From an uncultured Bradyrhizobium sp. (lineage in GTDB: Bacteria; Pseudomonadota; Alphaproteobacteria; Rhizobiales; Xanthobacteraceae): a DNA stretch of 64,000 nucleotides. A model generated the notes under the pieces. It was not told the DNA's origin. It saw only the letters and a list, made by a program, of their open reading frames with translations, and made no database searches. Below are positions 1-9,137 of the stretch, one piece after another; the first letter of the stretch is position 1; every line of letters begins with the position of its first letter. Where the stretch lies: contig NZ_CANSMR010000001.1 of assembly GCF_947648125.1 (NCBI RefSeq), forward strand, positions 186,001 through 250,000, written 5' to 3'. The translations under genes were made by a program, and so were the position numbers.

Positions 1-58
1 TCCCGGCAGACACGTCCGTTACTTCGAAGCCCAAGTATCCGAGACGCTGAACGCTCAC
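1..58 (-). CDS. Extradiol ring-cleavage dioxygenase, N-terminal fragment (runs off left edge)
   Basis: On the minus strand a GTG start at 56-58 is preceded by a strong ribosome-binding site (AAGGAGGAA, about 62-70). It opens a frame reading VSVQRLGYLGFEVTDVSAG to the window edge. This matches the usual start of type I (vicinal oxygen chelate) extradiol dioxygenases, the BphC/catechol 2,3-dioxygenase group, in which the first beta strand reads roughly LGYLGFEVxD. Such enzymes open catechol-type rings between or beside the hydroxyls using Fe(II). The gene lies just downstream of, and in the same direction as, the ring-fission-product hydrolase at 112-939, which fits a meta-cleavage operon. Only 19 codons are visible, so substrate and completeness are unknown. 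Confidence 0.6.
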   Translation of the reverse strand, partial: MSVQRLGYLGFEVTDVSAG

Positions 59-111
59 TCTTTCCTCCTTACTATTCGAAATGTCGGACCGCCTATCCAG
101 AGGCGGGCACA

Positions 112-939
112 TCAGGACTCGGCGAGAAAATCCTCAACGAGTCGAATGAAACGTGCCGCCTGCTCGATTTGTACCCAATGCCCGCATCGGCCGAAGACAT
201 GCAGCTGAGAGGCCACAATGAGCTGATTCAGCCGAAGGGAGGTCTCCAGTGGCACGACATTGTCATCGCGGCCGTGCAAGATAAGCGCTTCTTGGGAAAT
301 GGCGCGAATATCGTCCTCGTTGCTGGCGAGTGCGCTGACCCAACGCTGCCTCGGCGCAGGAAACATTGCGGAGAACGATTCCTGAAAGCCCGGCCCGATG
401 CTCGCCTTGTATCGTAATTCCGCGAGTTCATCGCTCACGAGGCTTCGGTCGTAGGCGAAATAGTCCATTACCTTGCGCATATTCTGCACGGATGGCTCAT
501 ATCCCCACACGGCGTTGAGACCCTCGGTGAGATCGAAATTGACTCCCGCCGAACCCATGAGAACGAGGCGCCGAACTCGCTTCGGAAATTTTATAGTGAA
601 GGCCAGCGACAGCGCGCCACCGAATGAATTCCCGACGAGGTCGACAACCTCGAGATTCAGAGCATCCAAAATACCCGTGAGGTGCTTGATCCAAAGATCG
701 AGATTGTATTCAGCGGCGTGTGGCCGCTCGGTAAAGCCGAAGCCAACCATGTCGGGTGCGATGACGCGCCTATCTCGAGACAACGCGGGGATCACCGCTC
801 TCCAGTTCGCCCAAGCCGTGACGCCCGGTCCCGAGCCATGAATAAGCACGACAGGCGCACCCGATCCGACGTCATGAAGGTTCGTCGCGATCCCGTTTGC
901 GTCGATTGTTCGGGCAATGTCCGGATAGGCTTCCTGCAC
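112..939 (-). CDS. dmpD: Meta-cleavage product hydrolase (2-hydroxymuconic semialdehyde hydrolase type), alpha/beta hydrolase
   Basis: A 275-residue alpha/beta hydrolase closely resembling DmpD/XylF/TodF. These cleave the C-C bond of 2-hydroxymuconic semialdehyde and related ring-fission products in the cytoplasm, giving 2-hydroxypenta-2,4-dienoate and a carboxylic acid. Visible features are the oxyanion motif HGSGPG (34-39), the nucleophile elbow GNSFGG with Ser105, the acid Asp226 in HGRDD and the base His254 in GHW. The family signatures PAPRQRW and AVWGY are also present, and the length is normal. The start is GTG at 937-939 with GGGAGGG upstream. It is followed by an extradiol dioxygenase start and faces a GntR regulator, so it is probably the first gene of a meta-cleavage operon. 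The exact ring substrate cannot be read from the sequence. Confidence 0.85.
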   Translation of the reverse strand: MQEAYPDIARTIDANGIATNLHDVGSGAPVVLIHGSGPGVTAWANWRAVIPALSRDRRVIAPDMVGFGFTERPHAAEYNLDLWIKHLTGILDALNLEVVDLVGNSFGGALSLAFTIKFPKRVRRLVLMGSAGVNFDLTEGLNAVWGYEPSVQNMRKVMDYFAYDRSLVSDELAELRYKASIGPGFQESFSAMFPAPRQRWVSALASNEDDIRAISQEALILHGRDDNVVPLETSLRLNQLIVASQLHVFGRCGHWVQIEQAARFIRLVEDFLAES

Positions 940-1285
940 GATATCCCTCCCAGGGTCTTGGGACGTTCCTCACAACTGCTTTCCGCGGGTTCCACCGCGG
1001 AATGGCGGGCGCACGAACCAAGGGATCGAGACGTTAGGGCAGGCGCAAGGCCCTCCACCAACGGTCGCTCTTCTCAATCCGAGCGCTCTGCATCCCCTCA
1101 TATATCGACTTTTAGTAATAAAAACGATATTATTATTGTTCGTCAAGTGATTTTATGGCGTGAAACCGGTGGGCAGGCTATATCATCGCTTTCGAGACCG
1201 GATCGCGTCGTCGCGGACGGTCCTCCAGTCCAGTAGGGTCATGCGCCAACGTTGGTCGGGCAGATTTGGAGCTAAGGAGAGATGG
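940..1285. promoter_or_regulatory. Divergent intergenic region between dmpD and the GntR gene
   Basis: No gene is supported here. About 1097-1150 is strikingly AT-rich, with interrupted repeats of AATAAT/ATTATT type around a short centre. This is a plausible location for the divergent promoters and for the GntR operator. I could not define a perfect palindrome. Confidence 0.35.
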
Positions 1286-1999
1286 TTGACCGCGGAACCA
1301 TTAAGAACGGGTCTCGGTGGCGCGAGGTTTACAGAGAAGAAACCAACGGCCATTGAGTTTACGTATGCAGTAGTTAGAAGCCGGATCATTGAAGGAGTGT
1401 ATCCACCAGGTTCCAAGCTTCATCTCGAAACGCTAAAGTCGTCGTTCGGTATTAGCGGTAGCACCCTCCGCGAAGCGTTGACGCGATTGATGGCGGATCG
1501 GCTTGTAATCACCGAAGGCCAAAAAGGGTTTCGCGTGACGCCGATGTCGCTATCGGACCTTGAGGATCTGACAGATGCGCGTATAAAGTTGGAGACAAGC
1601 GCGTTAGCTGAGAGCATCAAGCTGGGCGATGACGCTTGGGAAGATAACCTCGTCACTTGCTTTCACCGTCTTGCTCGGGCGCAGGAAAGACTCGAGGTTG
1701 ATCCCGCCATTGCCTTCGATGCGTGGGAAGTTCGGAACAAGGAGTTTCACGAGGCGCTTGCGGCGGCGTCGCCTTCAGCTTGGCTTGCTCGGTTTAGACA
1801 GGTTTTGTTTCAAAGTTCCGAACGCTACCGTCGACTTTCTGGCACGAGGGGACCGGTTCCTTTTGAAGTGCACAATGAGCATGAGGAAATATTCAAAGCT
1901 ACGATGGCGCGGGACACGGATAAGGCGGTATCCGCACTCGCTGCGCATATTCGACGATCCGTGAACGTTATACGTGCAAAAGCATTGCTCCCTGACTGA
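1286..1999 (+). CDS. GntR-family (FCD domain) transcriptional regulator
   Basis: The protein has an N-terminal winged helix, recognisable from LKSSFGISGSTLREALTRL followed by the wing VITEGQKGFRV. An all-helical FCD effector domain with metal or acid-binding His residues (NKEFHEAL, HNEHEEI, AHIRRSV) follows. The open frame extends upstream to 1160, but the likely start is TTG at 1286. It has AAGGAGA at 1274-1280 with five-base spacing, giving 237 residues, a normal FadR/VanR-subfamily length. It is divergent from the meta-cleavage genes and is probably their local repressor, released by a pathway acid. That role is inferred from position. Confidence 0.8.
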   Translation: MTAEPLRTGLGGARFTEKKPTAIEFTYAVVRSRIIEGVYPPGSKLHLETLKSSFGISGSTLREALTRLMADRLVITEGQKGFRVTPMSLSDLEDLTDARIKLETSALAESIKLGDDAWEDNLVTCFHRLARAQERLEVDPAIAFDAWEVRNKEFHEALAAASPSAWLARFRQVLFQSSERYRRLSGTRGPVPFEVHNEHEEIFKATMARDTDKAVSALAAHIRRSVNVIRAKALLPD

Positions 2000-2018
2000 G
2001 TGAGAATGAAAGTGGAGG

Positions 2019-2416
2019 ATGTCTCGCCCCATGTTGAAATGCGCGCGGTTCATGGAGCGTTCCGGCATCGCCGCCGAGAACCTCGAAAGTCGATTGGGTA
2101 TCGCGCCGCGCACCATCGGCAGCACGGAGCATGGGTGGGGACAGAGCCGCGACATGTTCGCCACTCGTGATGTTCTTGTGATCGACGAGGAGGGCGTGGT
2201 CAGCACGCGGTAACTGGAGTGCGTGGTGCTCCGTGCCGCAGCGTCCAGTGCGAAGGCTGCGCTGGTCGCTGATCCGCAACAGTTCAGTTGCAATCCATTG
2301 AGGCGGGCGCGGCGTTCCGCTCGATCCACGAACACCACGGTCGGGCGGAGGTCCGAGAGGTGCGCTGCCAGCAGGAGGGCTGGCAGCGCTATAGCGCCAC
2401 AATCTGGCTGGGAAGC
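2019..2416 (+). pseudogene. traA: Fragment of Ti/Sym-plasmid-type conjugal relaxase-helicase TraA
   Basis: The frame from 2019 reads RTIGSTEHGWGQSRD and VLVIDEEGVV, then LVADPQQ. These correspond to the Walker B (motif II) and VGDPQQ regions of the RecD-like helicase part of TraA. A TAA at 2211-2213 sits where Gln is expected. After about 2280 the match continues in another frame (SIEAGAAFRSIHEHHG, then GWQR). The fragment stops where the left end of the ISL3 element begins. Relaxase domain and C-terminus are absent. It is a relic of a conjugative plasmid or integrative element, not a functional gene. Confidence 0.65.
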
Positions 2417-2454
2417 GCGCGACAATCAGGGGTTCTTCCGCATATTTGGTGCAG
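2417..2454 (+). repeat. ISL3 left terminal inverted repeat
   Basis: It begins GCGCGACAATCAGGGGTTCT and is near-identical in inverted orientation to 4141-4177. Confidence 0.75.
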
Positions 2455-2523
2455 GGTGCGGGATTCACGGACGGCGCGAATAAGGGCATAAGGTTGGAAT
2501 CGCAGTCGACGCCGTGATTCGCC

Positions 2524-4117
2524 TTGCTCCAAGCCTTCCGCTCGCTGATTTCCCCCGAGCTTTTGATTGTCCAGATACTTCCCCAAACTGACAGGGTGGT
2601 GCTTGTGGCTCGACCGAAGGCAGCGGTCTCGCTCTGTCCCTGTTGCAGCTACCAAACTCGTCGGGTCCACAGCCATTACACGCGACGGTTAGCCGATCTG
2701 CCATGGCAGGGTCAGGTGGTCGAAATCCGGCTTCAGGCGCGACGGTTTCGATGCGCGAATCCCAGATGCCTGCGCCGAATATTTACCGAGCGGCTACCAA
2801 CGACAGTACGGCCGAGAGCGAGACGAACAATCCGTCTCGGCGAGAGCCAATTGGCGATCGGCTTTGCTGTAGGCGGAGAGCCCGGCTCGTGCCTATCGCA
2901 CAAACTCGCCATGCCGGTTAGCGGCGACACCTTGCTCCGGATGGTTCACTCGGCGCCCTTACCGGATTTTGCTGCTCCGACTGTCGTCGGCATCGACGAT
3001 TGGGCCTGGCGTCGTGGCCAGCGATATGGAACGATCATCTGCGATCTGGAGCGCAATTGCGTGCTTGACCTGCTTCCGGATCGTAACGCCGACAGTGTTG
3101 CTCGCTGGCTGAAGAGCTGGCCGGGGATCAAGATTGTGGCCCGTGATCGTGCGGGTCTTTATGCTGACGGCGCCCGCTGTGGTGCGCCCGACGCAGTGCA
3201 GGTCGCGGACCGATGGCACTTACTTAACAGCTTAGGGGATGCCTTGCGTCATGCGGTCGGTCGCCATCGTCGCAACCTAGCCGCAGCGGTGCAGATCATG
3301 GCAGCCGCAAAGACTCCGATCACCGGCGTTTCCGCGCCAGCGCCGGGCCTTGCACAATTGCGAGCGGATAGACGAGCTGCGCGACGCGAACGTTGGGATG
3401 AAATTTGTCGCCTCCGCGCGCAAGGTTGTCCGACATCCGGCATCGGCAAACTACTCGGTGTCGACAGGCGCACTGTCCAGCGCTGGCTCGCCGCCGGCGG
3501 CGAGCCAGACCATTCGCGTCCTCTAGACCCTCGCACCTTCTCGCGCCCTTCGAGGCATGGCTTGAAGCGCGCTGGGCCTCAGGCAGCCGGGTCGGTCAGC
3601 AGCTTTGGCGGGAGCTTCAGCAGCAGGGTTATACCGGAAGCCGGGTGACGATAGCACGATGGGCTGCGAACAGGCGTAAACGAGAAGCCCCGGAAGGAGC
3701 AGCACAACCGCCTCCGACCTGGAAAGCTCCTACGCGTCGTCGCTGTGCTTGGTATTTGAGCCAGAATCTGGATCAGATCGATGCCGAAACCAAGCTGTTT
3801 CTCGGGCACCTGTTTGCCCAAGCGCCGGAACTCGCCACGGCAGCCGAGCTGGCGAAGCGGTTTGTGTCCCTTCTCCCCCCGGCGGCGGCGACATCGCCGA
3901 GCTCGACGAGTGGATCGCACAAGCAGCCAACAGCGAGCTCAAGAGCTTCGCCAGCGGCATCGCGCGCGACGTCGACGCCGTCCGCGCAGCAATAACTACC
4001 TCTTGGACAACCAGTCCTGTCGAAGGCCAGATCAGCAGGATCAAAGCCATCAAACGACAGATGTATGGCCGCGCAAGCTACCCGCTACTGCGTCGACGCG
4101 TGCTTCTGGCCGCCTGA
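2524..4117 (+). pseudogene. ISL3-family transposase, two frameshifts
   Basis: The frame from TTG 2524 carries the ISL3 zinc-finger region (CPCCSYQTRRVHSHYTRRL ... CANPRCLRRIF). The catalytic core start VVGIDDWAWRRGQRYGTI and a helix-turn-helix region GCPTSGIGKLLGVDRRTVQRW follow. Near 3520-3545 the homology moves to the frame containing FEAWLEARWASG and WYLSQ. Near 3880-3890 it moves again to the frame with LDEWIAQAANSELKSFA and SPVEGQISRIKAIKRQMYGRA, ending at 4117. A functional transposase would need all three segments in one frame, so this copy is dead unless the shifts are sequence errors. Confidence 0.8.
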
Positions 4118-4140
4118 AATCGACCTTCCGTTGCTCTCGA

Positions 4141-4177
4141 TGCACCAAATATGCGGAAGAACCCCAGATTGTCGCGC
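4141..4177 (-). repeat. ISL3 right terminal inverted repeat
   Basis: It starts TGCACCAAATATGCGGAAGA and is the inverted copy of the left end at 2417-2454, with one difference near the outer third. Confidence 0.75.
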
Positions 4178-4200
4178 TATACTCGAGGCGGGAGCTCATA

Positions 4201-4785
4201 TCATTGGTGCGGTGATGGTGCGTGAATGGCCCGATCCAGAGCCCCGATCTGCAATTCCAGAGCGGCGAGCTGATCGACAATAGCCTGCAGCGCCTGTTTC
4301 ATCGCGGACGGAAGAGCTTCGCGATTGCTCTCGTCCGTGATGATCGCGGCAAGCTGCGCGAGACCTTCGCGTCCAGTCTCCGCAATAAGGCCGAACTCGG
4401 CAAGGTGAGCCCGGAGCTATTGATCAGCTGCGTGCGCTGACGGATCAAAAGATCCCGTGTTCGGTGCAACATCAGCGCGGCTTGCTGATCGGCCGACTTG
4501 ATCGGCACGAACCGCATCGATGGGCGTGTCACGGAGGCGCACGGTATGACCAAGCTTGGAGACTTCTCGCGCCCAATGATGAGCGGTTCCGCAGGCTTCC
4601 ATACCGACCAGGCAAGGAGGAATCTTCCTAAAGAAGTCGATGACCTGCTTGCGCCGTAACTGACGGCTGATGACGACCTTGCCTGCGCTATCCACGCCGT
4701 GCACTTGGAATACGTTCTTGGCGAGATCAACGCCGATGGTGTTAACCTGCATTTGGACGACCCCTTCCGGTGATTCGTTGTTCAA
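4201..4785 (-). pseudogene. IS110-family transposase remnant
   Basis: The N-terminus (start about 4752 or 4785) reads MQVNTIGVDLAKNVFQVHGV, the RuvC-like DEDD start of IS110 transposases, and continues to CGTAHHWAREV. An internal stretch with the next catalytic acids is missing, and the homology resumes in a second frame (RFVPIKSADQQAALMLHRTRDLL). It then moves to a third frame covering the coiled-coil part, ending in a stop about 4201. The C-terminal serine domain is absent, and the ISL3 right end lies immediately beyond. Multiple lesions make this a clear pseudogene. Confidence 0.75.
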
Positions 4786-5215
4786 CGATCACCCTTTGGC
4801 ACATTCGATGCCGGGAGCGGGCGTCGTCCACCACATCAATCGCGTGCGCGTACGAGGTGCCAAAAAGGCAAGGTGCGTCAAGTAGCGGAGCCGTGCCAAT
4901 GACGATCGCAAGCGTAATGTTTACGTTGATCCCGAGCAACAGGCGGAAGGTCGGGTACGCGTTGTGCGGGATGTTGCACAAGTTTGGGGCGTCGCTGGTC
5001 GACGTTTGAACCTTTGCAGTCGAGCCTCCTTTCGTTGCGGAGGGTATCATTCTCCAAGAAACGGATGAAGTCGGCGCATGCGGAGAAAGAAGCAATGATT
5101 TCGCAGTGCGGTCCGATTTCCGAAAGGACGAGCCGAGTGGCGCTGCAGCGCGGAGAAGCTGTTCTGCTGAGATTTGTAACGTCGTTATGGCTCGACTTTG
5201 AGGCATAGGCCAATG
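4786..5215. other. Non-coding stretch between IS110 remnant and oxidoreductase/patatin gene
   Basis: Open frames here overlap on both strands and resemble no family I recognise. The part next to the IS110 gene start could hold the element's non-coding end, where intact IS110 elements encode their bridge RNA, but I see no way to confirm this by eye. Confidence 0.3.
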
Positions 5216-7584
5216 CTATGGATCGGCCCAGATCGGCGTGAGCCGGCGAAGCGTGGTTGAGACCGCAGTGTCATCTCGCGATGGCCGATCGTGACGCGAC
5301 AACAGCGAACGCGACTCGGCAAGGAGATTTCTAGCCGTCAAGTATCCCTGCTGCTTGTGGCGGGCGATCGTCGGCGTCGAGAAGTCGTATTCCGCGGCCG
5401 GAGGCTCGCGCTCAGAGGTTGCGCGAACGATCCGGGTGATCGACGTCTTGCCACCTCCGCCCATCAGGTGAACGTAACGCGGCCTTTCCTTCAGCCTGGC
5501 CGCAGTGTCGGAATCGACCGCCAGCATCACCTCCGAGACAAGCGCCTGAAACTCTTGAACCAACTCACGGAGCTGGGCATCGTTGCGGATCCGCTCGCCA
5601 TAGGTGATCTCGTCGCGACGAGCGAGCACTTCGGCGAGATTGTTTGGGAGTGGCCGTCTTCCGGGAAAGAGATCGACGATGATGATGCGCTTGTTGTCCG
5701 CGCCGCATCGCATCAAGACGTGCTCAAGCGGCGAGTTGCTGATGATCCCGCCATCCCAATAGCGTCGTCCGGCAATCGTGGTCGAGGGGAACATCGGAGG
5801 AAGGCTTCCGCTCGCCAGGATATGTTCTGCCTTCAATTCATCGGTGTGGCTATCGAACAAGACGAGTTCGCCGAGCTCGACGTCGATGGCGCCGACGATG
5901 AGCCGCACCGGGCTCGTTCTGAGCCGCGAGAAATCTACATATTTGCGCAGCAGGTCCTTGATCGGGCTCGCATCGTAGAAGCTGGTCCACTGATAAGGCC
6001 ACCATTCGCCATCCTTTCCGGGCGCAAGCCAGCGCGGATGGAAGAAGCCCGGAATGCCCCAGAGCATGGCACTTGCCATGGCGAAGGCATTGCTGGCATG
6101 GGGTGGCGCGAGTTCGGGCGTCGCGATGCTGATGTCGTTCCAGAATTGGTCCAGCGCTCTGTCCGAATCGTGAGGGTTGCTTGCGATGATGGCTCCGTTG
6201 ATCGCGCCGATCGAAACGCCGCCTACGATATCCGGGATGATCCCCCTTTCGTTCATGGCGCGCAGCACGCCACATTCAAAGGCGCCGAGCGCTCCACCGC
6301 CCTGCAGGATCAATACGGTCTGCCGCGCGAGGTCGCCAAGGTCGGCATCAGGATCGGTCAGCTGCGCGAGTGCCGCTCGCACATCGACACGGTCGCGGAT
6401 CAGGGTGTCGATCGTGCGCGTCTCCTCCGGGGGCCGCCCGGTTGAGAAGAGCCCGGTGATCGCCCCGGATCGAATGTAGAACTCGGCGAATGACTTGTCT
6501 TCGAGGCTACCTCTGCCGATGCGAAGCTCGGCTCCTTCGCTCGTCCCGAGAAACGTGAAGCCGAAACCGAGAAATTCGCAGAAGTAGTGGGGTACGTCGC
6601 GGTAGGGGACGCGCTGCCCGAGCATATTCTTGGCGGCAATGTGCCCCTGCTGGTGCGCATTATCCCAATGCTCGTTCGTTGCCACACCCCGATCGGATCC
6701 GGATAGGTCGCGACATCGCCGGCGGCGAAAATGTCCGGGAAACTGGCTTGCAGAAACTCGTCGACGACCACGCCGTCCTCGACGCGAAGGCCCGATCCTT
6801 CGAGAAAGGCGGTCTGCGGCACGGCACCAACGGCGAGGATGACGCTTCCACATGCGATGTGCTGGCCGGAGAGCGTTTCGACCTCGGCCACGCGCCCGGT
6901 TCCGTGAAAGGCCCGGACCCGGTCCTCGAGTAACACGTCGATCCCGTAGCGCTTGCAGCGATCGAGAAAATAGGCGGAGAGCCGCGGCGATTGAACCTTT
7001 GGAAAAACCGTGGCGGCTTGGTCGATCATTGTGACCCTGATGCCGATGCGGACGAGCGACGTTGCGATTTCCATCCCGATAAAGCTCGTGCCAATGACCA
7101 CCGCGCGGGCACCGGGAGCCGCCGAAACCCACTTGCGAAGCGCGAGCGCATCAGCGAGCGTACGGAATTTGAATATTCCGTCGAGCCCAGCGCCCGGCAC
7201 ATCGAGCTCCCGCGGCCGCGCCCCGGTCGCGATCAGCAACTTGCGATATTGATAAACAACACCGGTATGATCCGTAACACGATGATCGGAGGGGTGCACA
7301 TTGCGTGCGGCGGTCCCCAGGCGCAGGGCAATCTCATCTGCAGCATAGCGCTCCGGGGGCAGCAACGGGATCTGATCCGGTCGGAGCTCGCCCGTGACGA
7401 TGTTCTTGGTGAGCAGCGGGCAATTGTAAGGAGGGACTGGCTCCGCTCCGAGCAAAATGATACCGCCCTTTGCGCCTTCATTGCGCAGCGTTTGCGCTGC
7501 CGTCACTGCGGCGATTCCGCCTCCAATTAGAAGAAAATCCGTCTCAATGATCGAGGTAGCCGCGTCGGCTGCATTCATGCTCAT
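5216..7584 (-). pseudogene. FAD-dependent NAD(P)H oxidoreductase fused to patatin-like phospholipase (DUF3734), single frameshift
   Basis: Read from 7584, the first half is a two-dinucleotide-fold FAD oxidoreductase. It has FLLIGGGIAAVTAA for FAD, VVIGTSFIGMEIA for NAD(P), and the FAAGDVA motif near residue 290. At about 6671-6678 one base is missing and the homology continues in the -1 frame (NEHWDNAHQQGHIAA). That frame runs through the C-terminal oxidoreductase domain into a patatin domain: oxyanion motif GGGALGAFE, nucleophile motif GVSIGAING, DGG of the Ser-Asp dyad, and a DUF3734-type tail (HLMGGGGKTSITRIVR). The intact product would be about 788 residues. Fusions of this kind occur in Bradyrhizobium-type genomes, in my recollection, and may link lipid or PHB handling to redox. 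The lone indel could be a sequencing error. As written, two separate frames overlap. Confidence 0.7.
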
Positions 7585-8082
7585 AACCGACTATTTCGGG
7601 AGAATTCAGTAAGCTTCGCACGCGCTTTGAGGACGGCGTCTTGCTCGGTAATTCATGGCAGGGACCTTTCGGTTCTCATAGCCCAGATATATCCTTGTAT
7701 ACCGTGAGGCTGGCCGCAATCGACAGTACGCCTGGCGCGCAAATTCGTTAGCCGTTTCGTCGATAAAACCTGCACACATAAGGGCCGATTTGCCAACGGT
7801 GGGTTTGATCGAGATCAACACGCCATCCCTCCATGATGGCCCAAGAAGTTCAGGTTAGGTGAGATGATGGAAAAGTTGTCTCGCCGGTCGTTGCGCATCC
7901 ATTTGAAGGCGCTTCGATGCGAAGCTGTCCGATCCGTGGGCTTGGATCGTCTGCTGTACGTGTCAGTTGACCATGCGTGATGTTTCACAGGCTCTCAGCG
8001 TCGGTGCAACCGACAGCAGGAACGCGCCTCACGCTCCAGCGGCACTGCCGCACACGACGCAGCCCGTTTCAGAGATGGGCAT
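7585..8082. other. Intergenic stretch, no supported gene
   Basis: Short open frames on both strands show no recognisable domain. It holds the upstream region of the minus-strand oxidoreductase gene and, at its right end, whatever precedes the phaZ-like relic. Confidence 0.3.
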
Positions 8083-8568
8083 CGAAAAGGTTCAGTCATC
8101 GGCGGGAAATCAGTGCCGGTGCAGGAACAGATTTTGATTGAACGGCCTTTCAGCCGTCTGCTTCGTTTCCAGATGGGTCGTACCAGCGAGAGGCCCCGCG
8201 TCCTTCTCGTAGCGCCGATCTCCGGCATGCGGTCGATGATCCTTCGCGACATGATTCTGGCGATGCTGCCCGGTCATGAGGTTCATTGCTTAATCTGGCG
8301 GAATGCGGCCGAAGTTCCGGTCGAATGTGGCCCGTTCGGACTCGATGACAATATCGCTGATGTCGTCGAAACGCTGGGTTGTCTGGGAGAGGGAAACCAC
8401 GTCATCGGGCTTTGCCAGTCCGCGCTGCCCGTGCTTGTGGCGGCAGCCATTCTCGCCGGCACACCGACCCAACCAATCTTCAGCGACACCCCGCGCAAGA
8501 TCTCGAGGTCGCCGCGCCTGCGTGCGCCGTTCCGACAATCGGGGAAAGAGGTCAAGGACGAATTCTAG
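8083..8568 (+). pseudogene. phaZ: Relic of intracellular polyhydroxyalkanoate depolymerase (PhaZ type)
   Basis: The frame with GTG at 8113 reads RPRVLLVAPISGMRSMILRD, then ECGPFGLDDNIADVVETL and HVIGLCQSALPVLVAAAIL. This is the central alpha/beta-hydrolase region of intracellular PHB depolymerases, including the lipase-box-like GLCQSA. The family is usually about 400 residues. Here the N-terminal 100 or so and everything after LAGTPTQP are missing or out of frame. No start with a ribosome-binding site is evident. I read it as a fragment left after rearrangement. Confidence 0.5.
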
Positions 8569-9137
8569 TTTACGTGAACGTTCGGGGCGCGCTTTGCGAG
8601 CGCATCGCGGGGACCGAGCGCGGGAAGCACTTGGCCGCCCGCGTAGAGCATTCCGGTTGACTCCGAAGAACGATACGGTATTGTTTTCATAGAGATTTTG
8701 GCTTGCGCATTCCGCTACGGATTTCGGAGGTGCCTTAAGACGCCAGCATGCTTGATGCAGCTTCCGCCGCGTAAGGGTTCGCCTCAGATCGTTAGGCGAC
8801 CGTTCAATAGCCTCACGGGGCCCGACATTCGCCTAAGCGGTCTGCAGGGATTCCGGCCTGTGAGAACTCTACGAGGCGCTGATCCCGCACGACCAAACAA
8901 GCTTACTGGACTCAAATGAACAGATCGATATTACTTACCCGCGGTCTTTGCCGTCTCTGCGGTTCTCTTGGCGTGTAGTCCGGCATTAGGTTGGGCGGAG
9001 ATAGCGTCTATGACCGATCTGATCTGTCCTGCCGGACGCGCTTTCCAAAGCACCGAGAAGGCAAGCCCTCAAAAAAACATGCCCGAAGCCGAACACACGA
9101 TGTTTGATCACTCGTGACCGAGCTCTGAGATCTCAAA
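8569..9137. other. Intergenic stretch with a possible broken exported-protein relic
   Basis: Around 8935-9115 one frame reads LPAVFAVSAVLLACSPALGWAE, like a lipoprotein or secretion signal, and continues about 40 codons to TGA. There is no in-frame start codon; the nearby ATG at 8916 is in another frame. No other gene is supported. The thioesterase gene starts at its right end without a clear ribosome-binding site. Confidence 0.25.

Larger units (their letters stand above)
2417..4177. mobile_element. ISL3-family insertion sequence (decayed)
   Basis: The element is bounded by inverted repeats of about 37 bp (left 2417-2454, right 4141-4177) that read GCGCGACAATC[A/T]GGGG inward and then share the next 22 or so bases. 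It encloses a frameshifted ISL3 transposase. No 8-bp target duplication is visible at the flanks, which suggests rearrangement after insertion. It truncates the traA fragment on its left and an IS110 remnant on its right. Confidence 0.75.

Noticed and set aside
2389-2416. Sequence resembling a second ISL3 end just left of the element
   Set aside because: The bases fit the expected traA coding sequence (GWQR then AT and LG), so the likeness is chance.
1775-2425. 216-codon minus-strand frame
   Set aside because: It is antisense to the GntR end and the traA fragment, has no domain, and its composition looks like a GC-rich shadow.
8916-9117. Possible small lipoprotein gene (signal-like LPAVFAVSAVLLACSP)
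   Set aside because: The nearby ATG is in another frame and the signal-like frame has no start codon, so it is recorded only as a possible relic.
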